Shown here piece after piece: positions 16,281 through 25,443 of a DNA stretch of 64,000 nucleotides; position 1 is the stretch's first letter, and every line of letters begins with the position of its first letter. The position numbers and the translations under genes were made by a program. The notes beneath the pieces are model-generated. The model was given only the letters and a program-made list of their open reading frames with translations. It was not told the origin of the DNA and ran no database searches. The DNA is from Papillibacter cinnamivorans DSM 12816 (GTDB taxonomy: Bacteria > Bacillota > Clostridia > Oscillospirales > Oscillospiraceae). Where the stretch lies: contig NZ_FWXW01000006.1 of assembly GCF_900176335.1 (NCBI RefSeq), positions 1 to 64,000 of the forward strand, read 5' to 3'.

Positions 16281-16988
16281 TTATCCGCGGATCAGGCGCA
16301 GGATTCCCATGGTAAGAGCGTAGAGCACGGGCTGGTGCAGAAGATAGATCAGGAGGCTGCGGCGGCCCAGGGCGGAAAGAAAGGGAAGCTTCCGGGAATA
16401 AAAGCCTTTCGGCAGGCGGCGCTCCCAGACGAAGGGGCCCGCCCAGGTGCCCAGGAGGAAGAGAAAGATCCAGGGGAAGACGGGAAAATAGTCGGCGGAA
16501 TAAAAGTGCTTGTCCATGATGCCGAAGACATAAAGCCAGCCGATCTCAAAGGTGCGGTTGAAGATCCACCGGGAGAGAAAAAAGCCGCCGAGATAGAGAA
16601 ACGGCGCTGCCTTCCGGGGAATCCGATCGATCCAGCAGCGCCCCAGCCCATAGGTCACCATGGACCAGCCCAGAAGGTGCAGGATGCCGAAGCGGATGGG
16701 CATGTCCACAAACTGCGAGACAAAGGTAACCAGCATGCCGGAGGCAAAGACAATGAGCCCGCGCCGGACATTGTCCCGGGAGACGCGGGAGGAGATCCCG
16801 GCCAGCAGGATGAAGCTGCAGGCGATATATTGCTGCACCGCGTCCATGGGCGGATTGTAGAAGAGACGGAGAGACGCCACCCCGAAATGGGTCAGGTCGA
16901 ACATGAAGTGGTAAAACAGCATCAGGAGAATGCTGATCCCCCGCAGAGCATCGATTCCGCCGATCCGATCCGGCCCCGGTTTTCTCAT
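16281..16988 (-). CDS. HGSNAT/DUF1624-type membrane acyltransferase-like protein
   Basis: A 235-residue multi-pass membrane protein beginning with GGIDALRGISILLMLFYHFMFDL, the hallmark of the heparan-alpha-glucosaminide N-acetyltransferase catalytic (DUF1624) family. About seven hydrophobic helices follow, and the end carries GRRSLLIYLLHQP, typical of the family. Members are thought to move acetyl groups across the membrane to sugars; the bacterial substrate is unknown. The start overlaps the ychF stop as ATGA, so the two are cotranscribed. Shorter than eukaryotic HGSNAT but normal for bacterial members. Confidence 0.85.
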   Translation of the reverse strand: MRKPGPDRIGGIDALRGISILLMLFYHFMFDLTHFGVASLRLFYNPPMDAVQQYIACSFILLAGISSRVSRDNVRRGLIVFASGMLVTFVSQFVDMPIRFGILHLLGWSMVTYGLGRCWIDRIPRKAAPFLYLGGFFLSRWIFNRTFEIGWLYVFGIMDKHFYSADYFPVFPWIFLFLLGTWAGPFVWERRLPKGFYSRKLPFLSALGRRSLLIYLLHQPVLYALTMGILRLIRG

Positions 16989-18079
16989 ACGTTAAAGCGG
17001 AAGAGGACGATGTCGCCGTCCTGCATGACGTATTCCTTTCCTTCGCTGCGGATAAGACCCTTCTCCTTGGCGGCCGCCATGGAGCCGCAGTCCATAAGCT
17101 CGTCGAAGGAGACGACCTCGGCCCGGATGAAGCCCCGCTCGATGTCGGAGTGGATTTTTCCGGCGGCCTGGGGCGCGCGGGTGCCTTTGGGAATAGTCCA
17201 GGCCCGGACCTCGGGCTTTCCGGCGGTCAGAAAGGACATGAGGCCCAGGAGGGAATAGGAGGCCCGGATGAGTCTGTCCAGGCCGGACTCTTCAATTCCC
17301 AATTCCTCTAAAAACAAAACGCGCTCCTCGGCAGGAAGCTCCGCGATATCCGCCTCCAGCTTGGCGCAGACGGGCAGGGCCAAAGAGCCCTCGGCGTCGG
17401 CCAGGTCTTTCACGGACTTATAATAGGGGTTGGTTTCATAGCCCTGCCGGAAGGAGGCCTCGTCCATATTGGCGGCGTAAATTACCGGCTTGAGGGATAG
17501 AAGCTCGGACGTGCCGATGAGCGCCCGGTCGTCCTCCGAGCACGGGAAGGTCCTTGCGAGCCCTCCGCCGTCCAGATGCTTGTGAAGCGCCTCGAAAAGC
17601 TCCGCCTCGTGGAGGTACCGCTTGTCGCCCTTGGACATCTTCCTGGCCTTGTCGATCCGCCGGGCCACCATGTCCATATCCGCCATGACGAGTTCTATGT
17701 TGATGATGTCGATATCCCGCAGAGGGTCGGTCTTTCCCTCCACATGGACGATATTCTCGTCGTCAAAGCACCGGACCACGTGAATGATGGCGTCGGTCAT
17801 GCGGATGTGGGACAGAAACTGGTTTCCCAGGCCCTCTCCCCTGGAGGCGCCCCGCACCAGACCCGCGATGTCCACAAATTCGATGACCGCCGGGGTCACC
17901 TTGTCAGGATGGTGCATTTGGGCCAGGGCGTCCAGCCTCCTGTCCGGCACCGTAACCACCCCAACATTGGGGCTGATGGTACAGAAGGGATAATTGGCCG
18001 ACTCCGCGCCGGCGTTGGTGAGCGCGTTAAATAAAGTGCTTTTGCCCACATTGGGCAAACCCACGATGCCAAGCTTCAC
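16985..18079 (-). CDS. ychF: Redox-regulated ribosome-binding ATPase YchF
   Basis: A 364-residue Obg-family P-loop protein that prefers ATP over GTP. G1 is GLPNVGKSTLFNAL (residues 6-19) and G3 is DIAGLVRGASRGEGLGNQFL. The usual NKxD specificity motif is replaced by NMDE (in YAANMDEASF), which explains the ATP preference. A coiled-coil insertion and the C-terminal TGS-like domain (FLTAGKPEVRAWTIPKGTRAPQ) follow. It binds the ribosome and affects stress and leaderless translation. Length is typical. First gene of a two-gene unit with the acyltransferase-like gene. Confidence 0.98.
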   Translation of the reverse strand: MKLGIVGLPNVGKSTLFNALTNAGAESANYPFCTISPNVGVVTVPDRRLDALAQMHHPDKVTPAVIEFVDIAGLVRGASRGEGLGNQFLSHIRMTDAIIHVVRCFDDENIVHVEGKTDPLRDIDIINIELVMADMDMVARRIDKARKMSKGDKRYLHEAELFEALHKHLDGGGLARTFPCSEDDRALIGTSELLSLKPVIYAANMDEASFRQGYETNPYYKSVKDLADAEGSLALPVCAKLEADIAELPAEERVLFLEELGIEESGLDRLIRASYSLLGLMSFLTAGKPEVRAWTIPKGTRAPQAAGKIHSDIERGFIRAEVVSFDELMDCGSMAAAKEKGLIRSEGKEYVMQDGDIVLFRFNV

Positions 18080-18190
18080 AAATCCTCGCCTCTCTTTCCG
18101 GATCTCTGTTCAATCCCATTATTATACACAGAAATGCGGGGAAAGACAAGAGCGGGACAGGGAAGGGCGCCGGGGACGGCCCGGCGGCAA

Positions 18191-18517
18191 TTATTCCTCG
18201 GGCGGCTCGGCTAAAAGCTCCAGCTCCCGGACCTTCAGGGCGTCCCTGAATACCTTAATTAAGTATAGAGAGCCGACGATGAGGGGGCCGAAGGCGAAAT
18301 GCCCCGCGCCGTCGGTAAAGCCCTGGGCTGTGAGCTTCAAATCATCGGGAGATTCCACCGTTTCAAAGAGCAGGACGAGGGCGTTTTCCACGGGCTGACC
18401 ATTTCGGTCCAAAACCCGGCCGACAATGGCGCTGCGGCTGTCGGAGGCGCTGGACACAGTGGTGGAGATCTGCTCCCCTTCGCCTGCCTTGAAAAAGAAC
18501 TGACTAAAGCTTCCCAT
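18191..18517 (-). CDS. Carboxypeptidase-regulatory-like domain protein
   Basis: A 108-residue protein, mostly one transthyretin-like beta-sandwich: SAIVGRVLDRNGQPVENALVLLFE, then GFTDGAGHFAFGPLIVGSLYLIKVF. This is the carboxypeptidase regulatory-like (CarboxypepD_reg) pattern. No signal peptide is apparent, and the first 20 residues (MGSFSQFFFKAGEGE) are the kind seen in small clostridial proteins of this group. Function unknown; such folds are usually binding or structural modules. Stands alone between ychF and the divergent proS promoter. Confidence 0.75.
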   Translation of the reverse strand: MGSFSQFFFKAGEGEQISTTVSSASDSRSAIVGRVLDRNGQPVENALVLLFETVESPDDLKLTAQGFTDGAGHFAFGPLIVGSLYLIKVFRDALKVRELELLAEPPEE

Positions 18518-18590
18518 ACGGAGCTCCTTTCCGCCGTGCGGTTTGTTCCGCGGGCAGTACTATAATATCGGGAAAACCGCCCGCCTGTGC

Positions 18591-18619
18591 TTGACAAGCG
18601 GACGGCAATTCTATAAAAT
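18591..18619 (+). promoter_or_regulatory. Promoter of proS
   Basis: TTGACA (18591-18596), a 17-base spacer and TAAAAT (18614-18619). The proS start codon is 63 bases downstream, with no T-box signature in between. Confidence 0.75.
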
Positions 18620-18681
18620 CAATAAATGCATAAAATATAAGGTTATGCGGCGATTTCTCAGGTAAAGGATTTGAGGATAAG

Positions 18682-20121
18682 ATGGCGCAGGAAAAAAAGC
18701 AGGTGGAGCAGATCACCTCCATGGAGAGCGATTTCGCCCAGTGGTACACCGACGTAGTCAAAAAGGCCGAACTGGTGGACTATTCCGGCGTCAAGGGCTG
18801 CTTTGTGCTGCGCCCTTACGCCTATGCACTGTGGGAGAATATACAGGCCGTTCTGGACAAGAAGTTCAAGGAACTGGGGCACGAGAACGTCTATATGCCG
18901 GTGCTGATCCCGGAATCCCTGCTGAATAAGGAGAAAGACCATGTGGAGGGTTTCGCCCCCGAGGTGGCCTGGGTCACCCACGGGGGGAGCGAACCGCTGC
19001 AGGAGCGGCTGTGCGTCCGGCCCACCTCGGAGACCCTGTTCTGCGATCACTACGCCCATGTGGTGCACTCCTGGCGGGACCTGCCGAAGCTGTATAACCA
19101 ATGGTGCTCAGTCCTGCGCTGGGAGAAGACCACGAGGCCTTTCCTCCGGCACAGGGAATTTCTCTGGCAGGAGGGGCACACCATCCACGCAACGCCCGAG
19201 GAGGCCCAGGCGGAGACCCTGCGGATGCTGGAGGTCTATGCCGACCTTGCGGAAAATTACCTGGCCATGCCGGTGATCCGGGGAAGAAAGACCGATAAGG
19301 AAAAATTCGCCGGCGCCGAGGCCACCTACACCATCGAATGCATGATGCACGACAGAAAGGCCCTCCAGAGCGGCACGTCCCATTATTTCGGGGACGGATT
19401 CGCCAGAGCCTTCGAGATATTGTTCACCGACAAGGACAACCAGCTGAAAAACCCCTTCCAGACTTCCTGGGGTCTGTCCACCCGGATCATCGGGGGGATC
19501 ATCATGACCCACGGGGACGACTCCGGCCTGGTCCTGCCCCCCAGGATCGCTCCGGTGCAGATCGTCGTCATTCCCGTGGCGGCCCACAAGGCGGGGGTTT
19601 CGGCGGCGGCGGACGCGCTTCTTTCCAGACTGAAGGCGGCTGGATTCCGCGTCAAGTCCGATACATCGGACCAGAGCCCGGGCTGGAAGTTCGCCGAATA
19701 TGAGATGAAGGGGGTCCCCCTCCGGCTGGAGATCGGCCCCCGGGATCTGGAAGCGGGCCGGTGCATGATGGCACGCCGGGATAACGGAGAAAAGATTTCC
19801 GTGGCACTGGACCATGTAGAGACGGAGGCAGCGCGGCTTCTGGAGGAGATCCACAGGGGCCTTTTTGAAAAGGCCCGGCAGAACCTTTCGCAGAATACCT
19901 TCACGGCGACCACTCTGGAAGAAGTTAAGGCGATCGCCGAAGGCCCCGGCGGGTTTATCAAAACCATGTGGTGCGGCGACGAGGCCTGCGAGGAGAAGTT
20001 CAAGGAAGCCGCCGGCGTCACCTCCCGGTGCATGCCCTTCCAGCAGGAGAACCTGGGAGAGACCTGCCCCTGCTGCGGGAAGCCCGCAAAGCACATGGTG
20101 GTGTGGGGCGTGGCCTATTAA
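18682..20121 (+). CDS. proS: Proline--tRNA ligase, archaeal/eukaryote-like type 3
   Basis: A 479-residue class II synthetase that charges tRNA-Pro. It is the short type: no INS editing insertion, catalytic motifs in [30 protein letters not shown] and [14 protein letters not shown], then the anticodon-binding domain. The C-terminal domain carries a zinc-type cysteine set ([17 protein letters not shown]) and the protein ends in tyrosine, as in type 3 enzymes. This type is common in Clostridia and Mycoplasma. A separate editing protein would be needed to clear Ala-tRNA-Pro; none is adjacent. GAGGATAAG precedes the ATG. Confidence 0.98.
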   Translation: MAQEKKQVEQITSMESDFAQWYTDVVKKAELVDYSGVKGCFVLRPYAYALWENIQAVLDKKFKELGHENVYMPVLIPESLLNKEKDHVEGFAPEVAWVTHGGSEPLQERLCVRPTSETLFCDHYAHVVHSWRDLPKLYNQWCSVLRWEKTTRPFLRHREFLWQEGHTIHATPEEAQAETLRMLEVYADLAENYLAMPVIRGRKTDKEKFAGAEATYTIECMMHDRKALQSGTSHYFGDGFARAFEILFTDKDNQLKNPFQTSWGLSTRIIGGIIMTHGDDSGLVLPPRIAPVQIVVIPVAAHKAGVSAAADALLSRLKAAGFRVKSDTSDQSPGWKFAEYEMKGVPLRLEIGPRDLEAGRCMMARRDNGEKISVALDHVETEAARLLEEIHRGLFEKARQNLSQNTFTATTLEEVKAIAEGPGGFIKTMWCGDEACEEKFKEAAGVTSRCMPFQQENLGETCPCCGKPAKHMVVWGVAY

Positions 20122-20178
20122 AGCCGGCGCGGCGGTACCATCCAGCCGATCCTATTAAAATAACCGGAGGCGGAACAG

Positions 20179-20700
20179 ATGGCGGACAAAGAGAAGGACA
20201 TCCTGGAAATCGAGGTCCCCAGCCTGACGCGGGGGGAATATATCCGCAGCGCAAGATCGATCTTCTGGTTTTTTTACAGTTACCTGGTGATGATTTTCCT
20301 GCTTTTTGCGTACTGGATCGACAGCAACGAGCTATGGAAGCCTTATTTGCCGGTCCCCTCCTTTTATTTCTTCCTCGGCGCTCTGGTATTTCTGCCGCTG
20401 GTGTTTGAAGCCGTCAACCGGTTTTTCTTCGATAAGCTGGCTTCGCCCAAAACGCCGCGGGTTTTCCGGTTTACCCCGGACGGCTGGTCCGTCCGCTGGC
20501 AGGACCGGGAGGCGTATTATACCTGGGAAAAGACCGCCAAGCTCCGGAACGATCCGGAAGCGCTCTACTTCTTCCCCACGGCGAGGACGTGCTACGTTCT
20601 TCCCAAACGCCTGCTTACCAACAAAGACCGGGGAAAAATCCTCCGGACCTACGAAAAATGGCACCCGAAAACCAAGGGAAGACGCCTTTTCAAAAAATAA
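20179..20700 (+). CDS. Membrane protein with YcxB-like domain
   Basis: The 173-residue product has two membrane helices (about residues 27-48 and 60-80) followed by a soluble beta-rich region with FRFTPDGWSVRW, YYTWEKTAKLRNDPEALYFF and CYVLPKRLL. That order is the YcxB-like pattern found in many Firmicutes membrane proteins of unknown function. CGGAGGCGGAACAG precedes the ATG. It lies 57 bases after proS and is probably read from the same promoter. The terminator of this unit is fused with the ribosomal-protein promoter. Confidence 0.8.
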   Translation: MADKEKDILEIEVPSLTRGEYIRSARSIFWFFYSYLVMIFLLFAYWIDSNELWKPYLPVPSFYFFLGALVFLPLVFEAVNRFFFDKLASPKTPRVFRFTPDGWSVRWQDREAYYTWEKTAKLRNDPEALYFFPTARTCYVLPKRLLTNKDRGKILRTYEKWHPKTKGRRLFKK

Positions 20701-20710
20701 TGAAAAACAG

Positions 20711-20740
20711 TAAATCCCCCTTGACAGCAAGGGGGATTTA
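20711..20740 (+). terminator. Terminator after the YcxB-like gene, overlapping the next promoter
   Basis: TAAATCCCCC and GGGGGATTTA pair perfectly around the ten-base loop TTGACAGCAA. The T run is short and broken (TTATATTA). The loop supplies the minus-35 hexamer of the S10-operon promoter. Confidence 0.85.
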
Positions 20741-20749
20741 TTATATTAT
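20721..20749 (+). promoter_or_regulatory. Promoter of the S10-spc-alpha ribosomal operon
   Basis: TTGACA (20721-20726), 17-base spacer, TATTAT (20744-20749). The minus-35 lies in the loop of the upstream terminator. It is the only strong sigma-A candidate between the YcxB-like gene and rpsJ. Confidence 0.7.
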
Positions 20750-21082
20750 AGTTGAGCGCCTTCGGGTGCAACTGCGATGAAACGGGAGATTGCGGCTTTG
20801 AGCCGGTAACTTCCGCGGAGTATGTCCGAGAATCGGGCGGCTGAGGAATACTGTAGAGCGTATATCGCTGCGCGTAAATGGTACCGGCCGGATCTTTCCC
20901 TGCGCCGGTTTTATTTATACCGCAAAATGATACGCACGGCAAAGCGTACAGATTATTTCTCACCGTACGGAGCGCGGCAAGCCACCGAGCAGGCCGGGAA
21001 TACCGCATGTTTGTCCCCGGAAGGGAAAGCGGGCGCCCCGACCCATGCAACACGACGTACGTTATTAAGGAGGAAATCGAAA
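20750..21082 (+). promoter_or_regulatory. Long untranslated leader of the S10 operon with an attenuator-like hairpin
   Basis: About 320 nt of leader precede rpsJ. At 20883-20909, ACCGGC and GCCGGT form a stem that runs into TTTATTTA, resembling an intrinsic terminator. A reading frame through the leader (from 20822) joins rpsJ in frame but has no ribosome binding site. Ribosomal operons are often autoregulated at such leaders; which protein would bind here is unknown. Confidence 0.5.
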
Positions 21083-21397
21083 ATGGCACTGCAAAAGGAA
21101 ATGATCCGGATCCGGCTGAAGGCTTACGACCATCAGCTCATCGACCAGAGCGCCGAAAAGATCGTGGAGACGGCAAAGCGCACCGGCGCACAGGTTTCCG
21201 GCCCCATCCCCCTTCCCACCAAGAAGGAGATCGTTACCATTCTGCGGGCGGTCCACAAGTACAAGGACAGCCGCGAGCAGTTCGAGCGGCGCACCCACAA
21301 GCGTCTGATCGACATCCTCAAGTCCAACCCCAAGACCGTGGAAGCCCTCATGGCCCTCGATCTTCCGGCGGGCGTTGAGATCGAGATAAAGCTCTGA
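21083..21397 (+). CDS. rpsJ: 30S ribosomal protein S10
   Basis: The 104-residue protein starts [18 protein letters not shown] at 21083, behind AAGGAGG. Core motifs are [10 protein letters not shown] and [13 protein letters not shown]10 sits in the head of the small subunit and, as NusE, also takes part in transcription antitermination. It opens the long ribosomal operon, which is read from the promoter near 20721. The frame is open further upstream (to 20822) but the conserved protein and the Shine-Dalgarno site define this start. Confidence 0.99.
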   Translation: MALQKEMIRIRLKAYDHQLIDQSAEKIVETAKRTGAQVSGPIPLPTKKEIVTILRAVHKYKDSREQFERRTHKRLIDILKSNPKTVEALMALDLPAGVEIEIKL

Positions 21398-21507
21398 TCC
21401 GGAGGCGGCGGAGAACCGCCGCGGATCCAAGGCCCAACATCCGCCCAGAGGCGGACGGGTCATGTTGCCGGAAACGGCAACCAATAACCTGACGAGGAGG
21501 ATAGACC

Positions 21508-22143
21508 ATGGAAAAAGCAATTATCGGCAAAAAAGTGGGCATGTCACAGGTGTTCGACGAAAACGGCAAAGTCATCCCGGTCACCGTGATCGAAGCCGGC
21601 CCCTGCGTGGTCGTGCAGAAGAAGACGGCGGAAAAGGACGGGTACGAATCGGTCCAGCTGGGATTTGAAGACGTGCTGGAGCGCAAGCTCACGAAGCCCG
21701 AGGCGGGACACCTGAAGAAGGCGGAGGTTCCGCTGAAAAAGGTCCTGAAGGAATTCAAACTGAACAGCGCCGGCAGCATGAACGTCGGCGATGTGGTAAA
21801 GGCGGATATGTTTGCCGCGGGCGACCGGGTGGACATCACCGGCATCAGCAAGGGCAAGGGGTATTCCGGCGTCATCAAGCGCTGGAACGCGCAGCGGACC
21901 CCCATGAGCCACGGCGGCGGCCCCGTTCACCGGCACGCGGGCTCCATGGGTTCCAACACGGACCCTTCCCGCATTCTTCCCGGCAAGATCGGCGCCGGCC
22001 AGCTGGGATGCGAGCAGGTCACCATACTGAACCTGGACGTGGTCAAGGTTGACCCGGAACTGAACATGATTGTTGTGCGCGGCGCGATCCCCGGCCCCCG
22101 TGGCGGAGTGGTCTTCCTGCGCAATTCAGTCAAAAATGTCTGA
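21508..22143 (+). CDS. rplC: 50S ribosomal protein L3
   Basis: A 211-residue early-assembly protein near the peptidyl transferase centre. Recognised by KAIIGKKVGMSQVFDENG at the start and the long loop SKGKGYSGVIKRWN...GGPVHRHAGSMG that reaches into the 23S core. AGGAGG lies before the ATG. The 110-base gap to rpsJ is longer than between most genes of the cluster and holds no ORF; GGCCCAACATCCGCC...GGCGGACGGGTCATGTTGCC within it could form a hairpin. Confidence 0.99.
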   Translation: MEKAIIGKKVGMSQVFDENGKVIPVTVIEAGPCVVVQKKTAEKDGYESVQLGFEDVLERKLTKPEAGHLKKAEVPLKKVLKEFKLNSAGSMNVGDVVKADMFAAGDRVDITGISKGKGYSGVIKRWNAQRTPMSHGGGPVHRHAGSMGSNTDPSRILPGKIGAGQLGCEQVTILNLDVVKVDPELNMIVVRGAIPGPRGGVVFLRNSVKNV

Positions 22144-22162
22144 GCGGAAGGAGAGATAGACC

Positions 22163-22789
22163 ATGCCTAAGGCAGCAGTATACAACATGGCGGGCGAACA
22201 GATCGGCGAAGTCGAGCTGTCCGAAGCCATTTTCGGCATCGAGCCAAACAAGTCGGCCATGCATGACGCGGTGAAGAACTATCTTGCAAACCGCAGGCAG
22301 GGCACACAGAGCGCTCTGACCCGCGCCGAGGTGTCCGGCGGCGGCAAAAAACCCTGGCGCCAGAAGGGGACCGGCCGGGCGCGGCAGGGTTCCACCCGGG
22401 CACCCCAGTGGATCCACGGCGGCATCGTTTTCGCCCCCAAGCCCAGAGATTACAGCTACACCCTCAATAAAAAGGTCAAGCGGCTGGCCCTGAAGAGCGC
22501 CCTTTCCGCCAAGGCGGCGGCCGGGGAGATCATCGTGGTGGACAGCATCGCTCTGCCTGGAATCAAGACGAAGGATTTCAAGACCTTTCTCACTGCCATC
22601 GGCTGCGACGGGAAATCTCTGGTGGTCACTCCCGAGTCCCGGGAGACCGTGGTGAAGAGCGCCCGGAACATTCCCGGCGTTTTGACCACCACCGCCACCA
22701 TCCTCAATGTTTACGATATCCTGGGAAGCCGTAAATTCGTGGTGGACAGGGCGGCCCTTTCCATCATCGAGGAGGTGTTCGCACAGTGA
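22163..22789 (+). CDS. rplD: 50S ribosomal protein L4
   Basis: 208 residues. The extended loop GGGKKPWRQKGTGRARQGS lines the nascent-peptide tunnel and is the site of macrolide-resistance mutations. In Escherichia coli L4 represses its own S10 operon; whether it does so here through the long leader is unknown. Its stop overlaps the rplW start as GTGA. Confidence 0.99.
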   Translation: MPKAAVYNMAGEQIGEVELSEAIFGIEPNKSAMHDAVKNYLANRRQGTQSALTRAEVSGGGKKPWRQKGTGRARQGSTRAPQWIHGGIVFAPKPRDYSYTLNKKVKRLALKSALSAKAAAGEIIVVDSIALPGIKTKDFKTFLTAIGCDGKSLVVTPESRETVVKSARNIPGVLTTTATILNVYDILGSRKFVVDRAALSIIEEVFAQ

Positions 22790-23082
22790 AAAGCGCATAC
22801 GACATCATCGTCCGGCCCATCGTGACCGAGCAGTCCATGTCCGAGACGGAAAATAAGAAGTACGTTTTCGAAGTCGCAAAGGAAGCCAGCAAGCTGGAAA
22901 TCAAGCAGGCGGTGGAAGAGGTGTTCGGCGTTACGGTGAGCGACGTGAACACCCTCCATGTCCGGGGCAAGGAAAAGCGGGTCGGCAACAATCCCAAAGG
23001 ACGCACCAAGAGCTGGAAAAAGGCGATCGTCAAGCTGACGGCAGATTCCAAAACCATTGAATTCTTCGAGGGAATGGTCTGA
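22786..23082 (+). CDS. rplW: 50S ribosomal protein L23
   Basis: 98 residues, GTG start that overlaps the rplD stop by four bases, with GAGGAGGTG inside the rplD end as ribosome binding site. YDIIVRPIVTEQSM and KKYVFEVAKEASKLEIKQAVE are the family hallmarks. L23 lies at the tunnel exit and docks trigger factor and signal recognition particle. Confidence 0.99.
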   Translation: MKSAYDIIVRPIVTEQSMSETENKKYVFEVAKEASKLEIKQAVEEVFGVTVSDVNTLHVRGKEKRVGNNPKGRTKSWKKAIVKLTADSKTIEFFEGMV

Positions 23083-23120
23083 TTCCATTGCCGATTCGAA
23101 CAAAGGGAGTGTAACGCAAC

Positions 23121-23957
23121 ATGTCGATTAAGAGCTATAAGCCGACGACTCCGTCCAGAAGGCATATGACGGTCTCCGGCTTCGACGGCATCGATAAAAA
23201 GGCCAAGCCCGAGCCGAGCCTCACGGAAACCCTGAAGCAGAACGCGGGCCGCAACAGCTACGGCAGAATCACCGTGCGCCATCGCGGCGGCGGCGTTAAG
23301 CGCAAATACAGAGTCATCGATTTCAAGCGGGACAAGACCGATATGCCGGCCACCGTCCTGCGTCTGGAATACGACCCCAACCGGAGCGCCAACATCGCCC
23401 TGGTGGAGTACGAGGACGGGGAGCGCCGCTACATCCTGGCTCCCGCGGGACTCAAGGACGGCGACAGGGTCCTTTCCTCCGAGAAGGCGGACATCAAGCC
23501 CGGAAACACGCTGCCCATTTCCCTCATCCCCCTGGGCACCTTTATCCATAACATCGAGCTGTATCCCGGCAAGGGCGCCCAGCTGGTCCGCAGCGCAGGC
23601 ACCGCCGCGCAGCTCATGGCCAAGGAGGAGAGCGGCGCCCAGATCCGGCTGCCTTCCGGCGAGGTTCGCATTGTCCGCCAGGAGTGCAAGGCGACCATCG
23701 GCCAGGTGGGAAACCTGGAGCATGAAAACATCCAGGTCGGCAAAGCCGGCAGAAAGCGCCACATGGGATGGCGGCCCACCGTCCGCGGTTCCGTCATGAA
23801 CCCGGTGGATCACCCCCACGGCGGCGGCGAGGGCAAAAGCCCGGTGGGACGCCCCGGACCCGTGACCCCCTGGGGCAAGCCGGCCATGGGCTACAAGACC
23901 CGTAAGAAAAAGAAAACCACCAACCAGTTCATCATCAAGCACCGCAACGACAAATAA
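23121..23957 (+). CDS. rplB: 50S ribosomal protein L2
   Basis: 278 residues, universal large-subunit protein needed for subunit joining and peptidyl transferase activity. [22 protein letters not shown] near the C terminus (in two stretches of the conserved loop) contains the histidine closest to the catalytic centre. [14 protein letters not shown] closes the basic tail. Normal length. Confidence 0.99.
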   Translation: MSIKSYKPTTPSRRHMTVSGFDGIDKKAKPEPSLTETLKQNAGRNSYGRITVRHRGGGVKRKYRVIDFKRDKTDMPATVLRLEYDPNRSANIALVEYEDGERRYILAPAGLKDGDRVLSSEKADIKPGNTLPISLIPLGTFIHNIELYPGKGAQLVRSAGTAAQLMAKEESGAQIRLPSGEVRIVRQECKATIGQVGNLEHENIQVGKAGRKRHMGWRPTVRGSVMNPVDHPHGGGEGKSPVGRPGPVTPWGKPAMGYKTRKKKKTTNQFIIKHRNDK

Positions 23958-23978
23958 GCAGGTAAGGAGGCAAATGAT

Positions 23979-24251
23979 ATGAGCAGAAGCGTAAAGAAAG
24001 GCCCGTTTGTTGCCCCCGAGCTGCTCAAGCGGGTAAACGAGCTGAACAAGACGGCGGACAAAAAAGTTCTGAAAACGTGGTCCAGGGCTTCCACCATATA
24101 CCCGGCTTTCGTCGGTCACACCATCGCGGTCCACGACGGCCGCAAGCATGTTCCGGTCTACATCACCGAGGACATGGTAGGACACAAACTGGGCGAATTC
24201 GCTCCCACCCGGACATTCAGAGGACACGCCGGCAGCAAGACCACGAAATAA
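23979..24251 (+). CDS. rpsS: 30S ribosomal protein S19
   Basis: 90 residues, [19 protein letters not shown] at the start and [18 protein letters not shown] near the end. It sits in the head of the small subunit, contacts S13 and faces the A-site tRNA. GTAAGGAGG precedes the ATG by 8 bases. Confidence 0.99.
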   Translation: MSRSVKKGPFVAPELLKRVNELNKTADKKVLKTWSRASTIYPAFVGHTIAVHDGRKHVPVYITEDMVGHKLGEFAPTRTFRGHAGSKTTK

Positions 24252-24265
24252 GGAGGAAGGGAAAT

Positions 24266-24601
24266 ATGGAAGCCAGAGCACAACTGAAATATGCCCGTAT
24301 CTCTCCGCGTAAGGTCAAGATTGTCTGCGACCTCATTCGGGGGAAAGACGCGAAGATGGCCGAGGCGGTTCTGATGCAGACCCCCAAGGCGGCGTCCGAG
24401 CTGATGCTGAAGCTCCTCAAGAGCGCCGTTTCCAACGCGGAAAACAACCACGCAATGGATCCGGAAAACCTCATCGTATCCGAGACATACGCCGATCCCG
24501 GCCCCATCATCAAACGAGTGATGCCGAGAGCCCAGGGCAGAGCGTACCGGATCAACAAAAGGACTTCACACATCACCATCGTCGTGAAAGAAAGGGTATA
24601 G
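24266..24601 (+). CDS. rplV: 50S ribosomal protein L22
   Basis: 111 residues from the ATG at 24266 (AGGAGGAAGG upstream). [25 protein letters not shown] is the conserved start, in which [10 protein letters not shown] binds 23S rRNA. The beta-hairpin around [18 protein letters not shown] reaches into the exit tunnel. The reading frame upstream belongs to the rpsS region and is not part of the gene. Confidence 0.99.
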   Translation: MEARAQLKYARISPRKVKIVCDLIRGKDAKMAEAVLMQTPKAASELMLKLLKSAVSNAENNHAMDPENLIVSETYADPGPIIKRVMPRAQGRAYRINKRTSHITIVVKERV

Positions 24602-24615
24602 CGAGGAGGCAGGTT

Positions 24616-25443
24616 ATGGGACAGAAAGTAAATCCGCACGGACTGCGCGTAGGCGTTATCAAGGATTGGGATTCCCGCTGGTATGCCAGGAACGAAAAGG
24701 TGGGCGATCTGATTCTTGAAGACTATAAAATCCGCAGATACCTGAAAAAGACCCTGTATTCGGCAGGGATTCCGAAGATCGAAATCGAGCGGGACAATGC
24801 CAAGGTGCGCATTTTCATGCACTGCTCCCGCCCCGGCGTCGTGATCGGAAAGGGCGGCGTTGAAATCGAGCGTCTGCGCCTGAAACTGGAGGCTATGATC
24901 GGAAAGAGCGTGGTTCTCAATATCGTGGAGGTCAAGAACCCCGATATGGACGCACAGCTGGTGGCCGAGAACATAGCCGCCCAGCTGGAGAAGCGCATTT
25001 CCTTCCGCCGGGCGATGAAAAACGCCATGGCCCGTGCCATGCGTCTCGGCGCCCGGGGAATCAAAACAAGCGTTTCCGGCCGCCTGGGCGGCGCGGAAAT
25101 CGCCCGCACGGAGCACTATCACGAGGGCTCCATTCCCCTGCAGACCATCCGGGCCGACATCGACTACGGTTTTGCCGAGGCGGCCACCACCTTCGGCCGT
25201 ATCGGAGTGAAGGTTTGGATCTATAAGGGCGAAGTGCTCAGTCAGTCTCTGAGGACCACCCCCAGGACTATGGACACCACCCGTCCGCCCAGACCCGACC
25301 GGCCCCGCAGGGACGACCGCAGGAACGACCGCAGGGGCGGTTACAACAACAACAACCGGGGCGGCTTTAATAACAACCGCGGCCCCGGCGGCGGCTATAA
25401 CAGGCCCGCCGGCGGACCCCCGAGGGAAGGAGGCAATCGCTGA
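24616..25443 (+). CDS. rpsC: 30S ribosomal protein S3 with a long Arg/Gly/Asn-rich tail
   Basis: Residues 1 to about 214 are a normal S3: [14 protein letters not shown], the KH motif [14 protein letters not shown] and the C-terminal domain through [12 protein letters not shown]3 lines the mRNA entry channel and helps unwind mRNA. Residues about 215-275 form an unusual low-complexity tail of Arg, Asp, Pro, Asn and Gly, with repeats of [17 protein letters not shown] and GGYNRP. Most bacterial S3 proteins end near residue 210-235. The tail should be disordered and RNA-binding. Its stop overlaps the rplP start by one base. Confidence 0.99.
   Translation: MGQKVNPHGLRVGVIKDWDSRWYARNEKVGDLILEDYKIRRYLKKTLYSAGIPKIEIERDNAKVRIFMHCSRPGVVIGKGGVEIERLRLKLEAMIGKSVVLNIVEVKNPDMDAQLVAENIAAQLEKRISFRRAMKNAMARAMRLGARGIKTSVSGRLGGAEIARTEHYHEGSIPLQTIRADIDYGFAEAATTFGRIGVKVWIYKGEVLSQSLRTTPRTMDTTRPPRPDRPRRDDRRNDRRGGYNNNNRGGFNNNRGPGGGYNRPAGGPPREGGNR

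Noticed and set aside
18620-18681. T-box before proS
   Set aside because: The leader is only about 60 bases and has no AGGGTGG-type box.
20822-21082. In-frame upstream extension of rpsJ
   Set aside because: No binding site and no S10 homology; the conserved start at 21083 has AAGGAGG.
22764-24281. 505-codon open frame on the minus strand
   Set aside because: Lies over rplW, rplB and rpsS in reverse; those are unambiguous.
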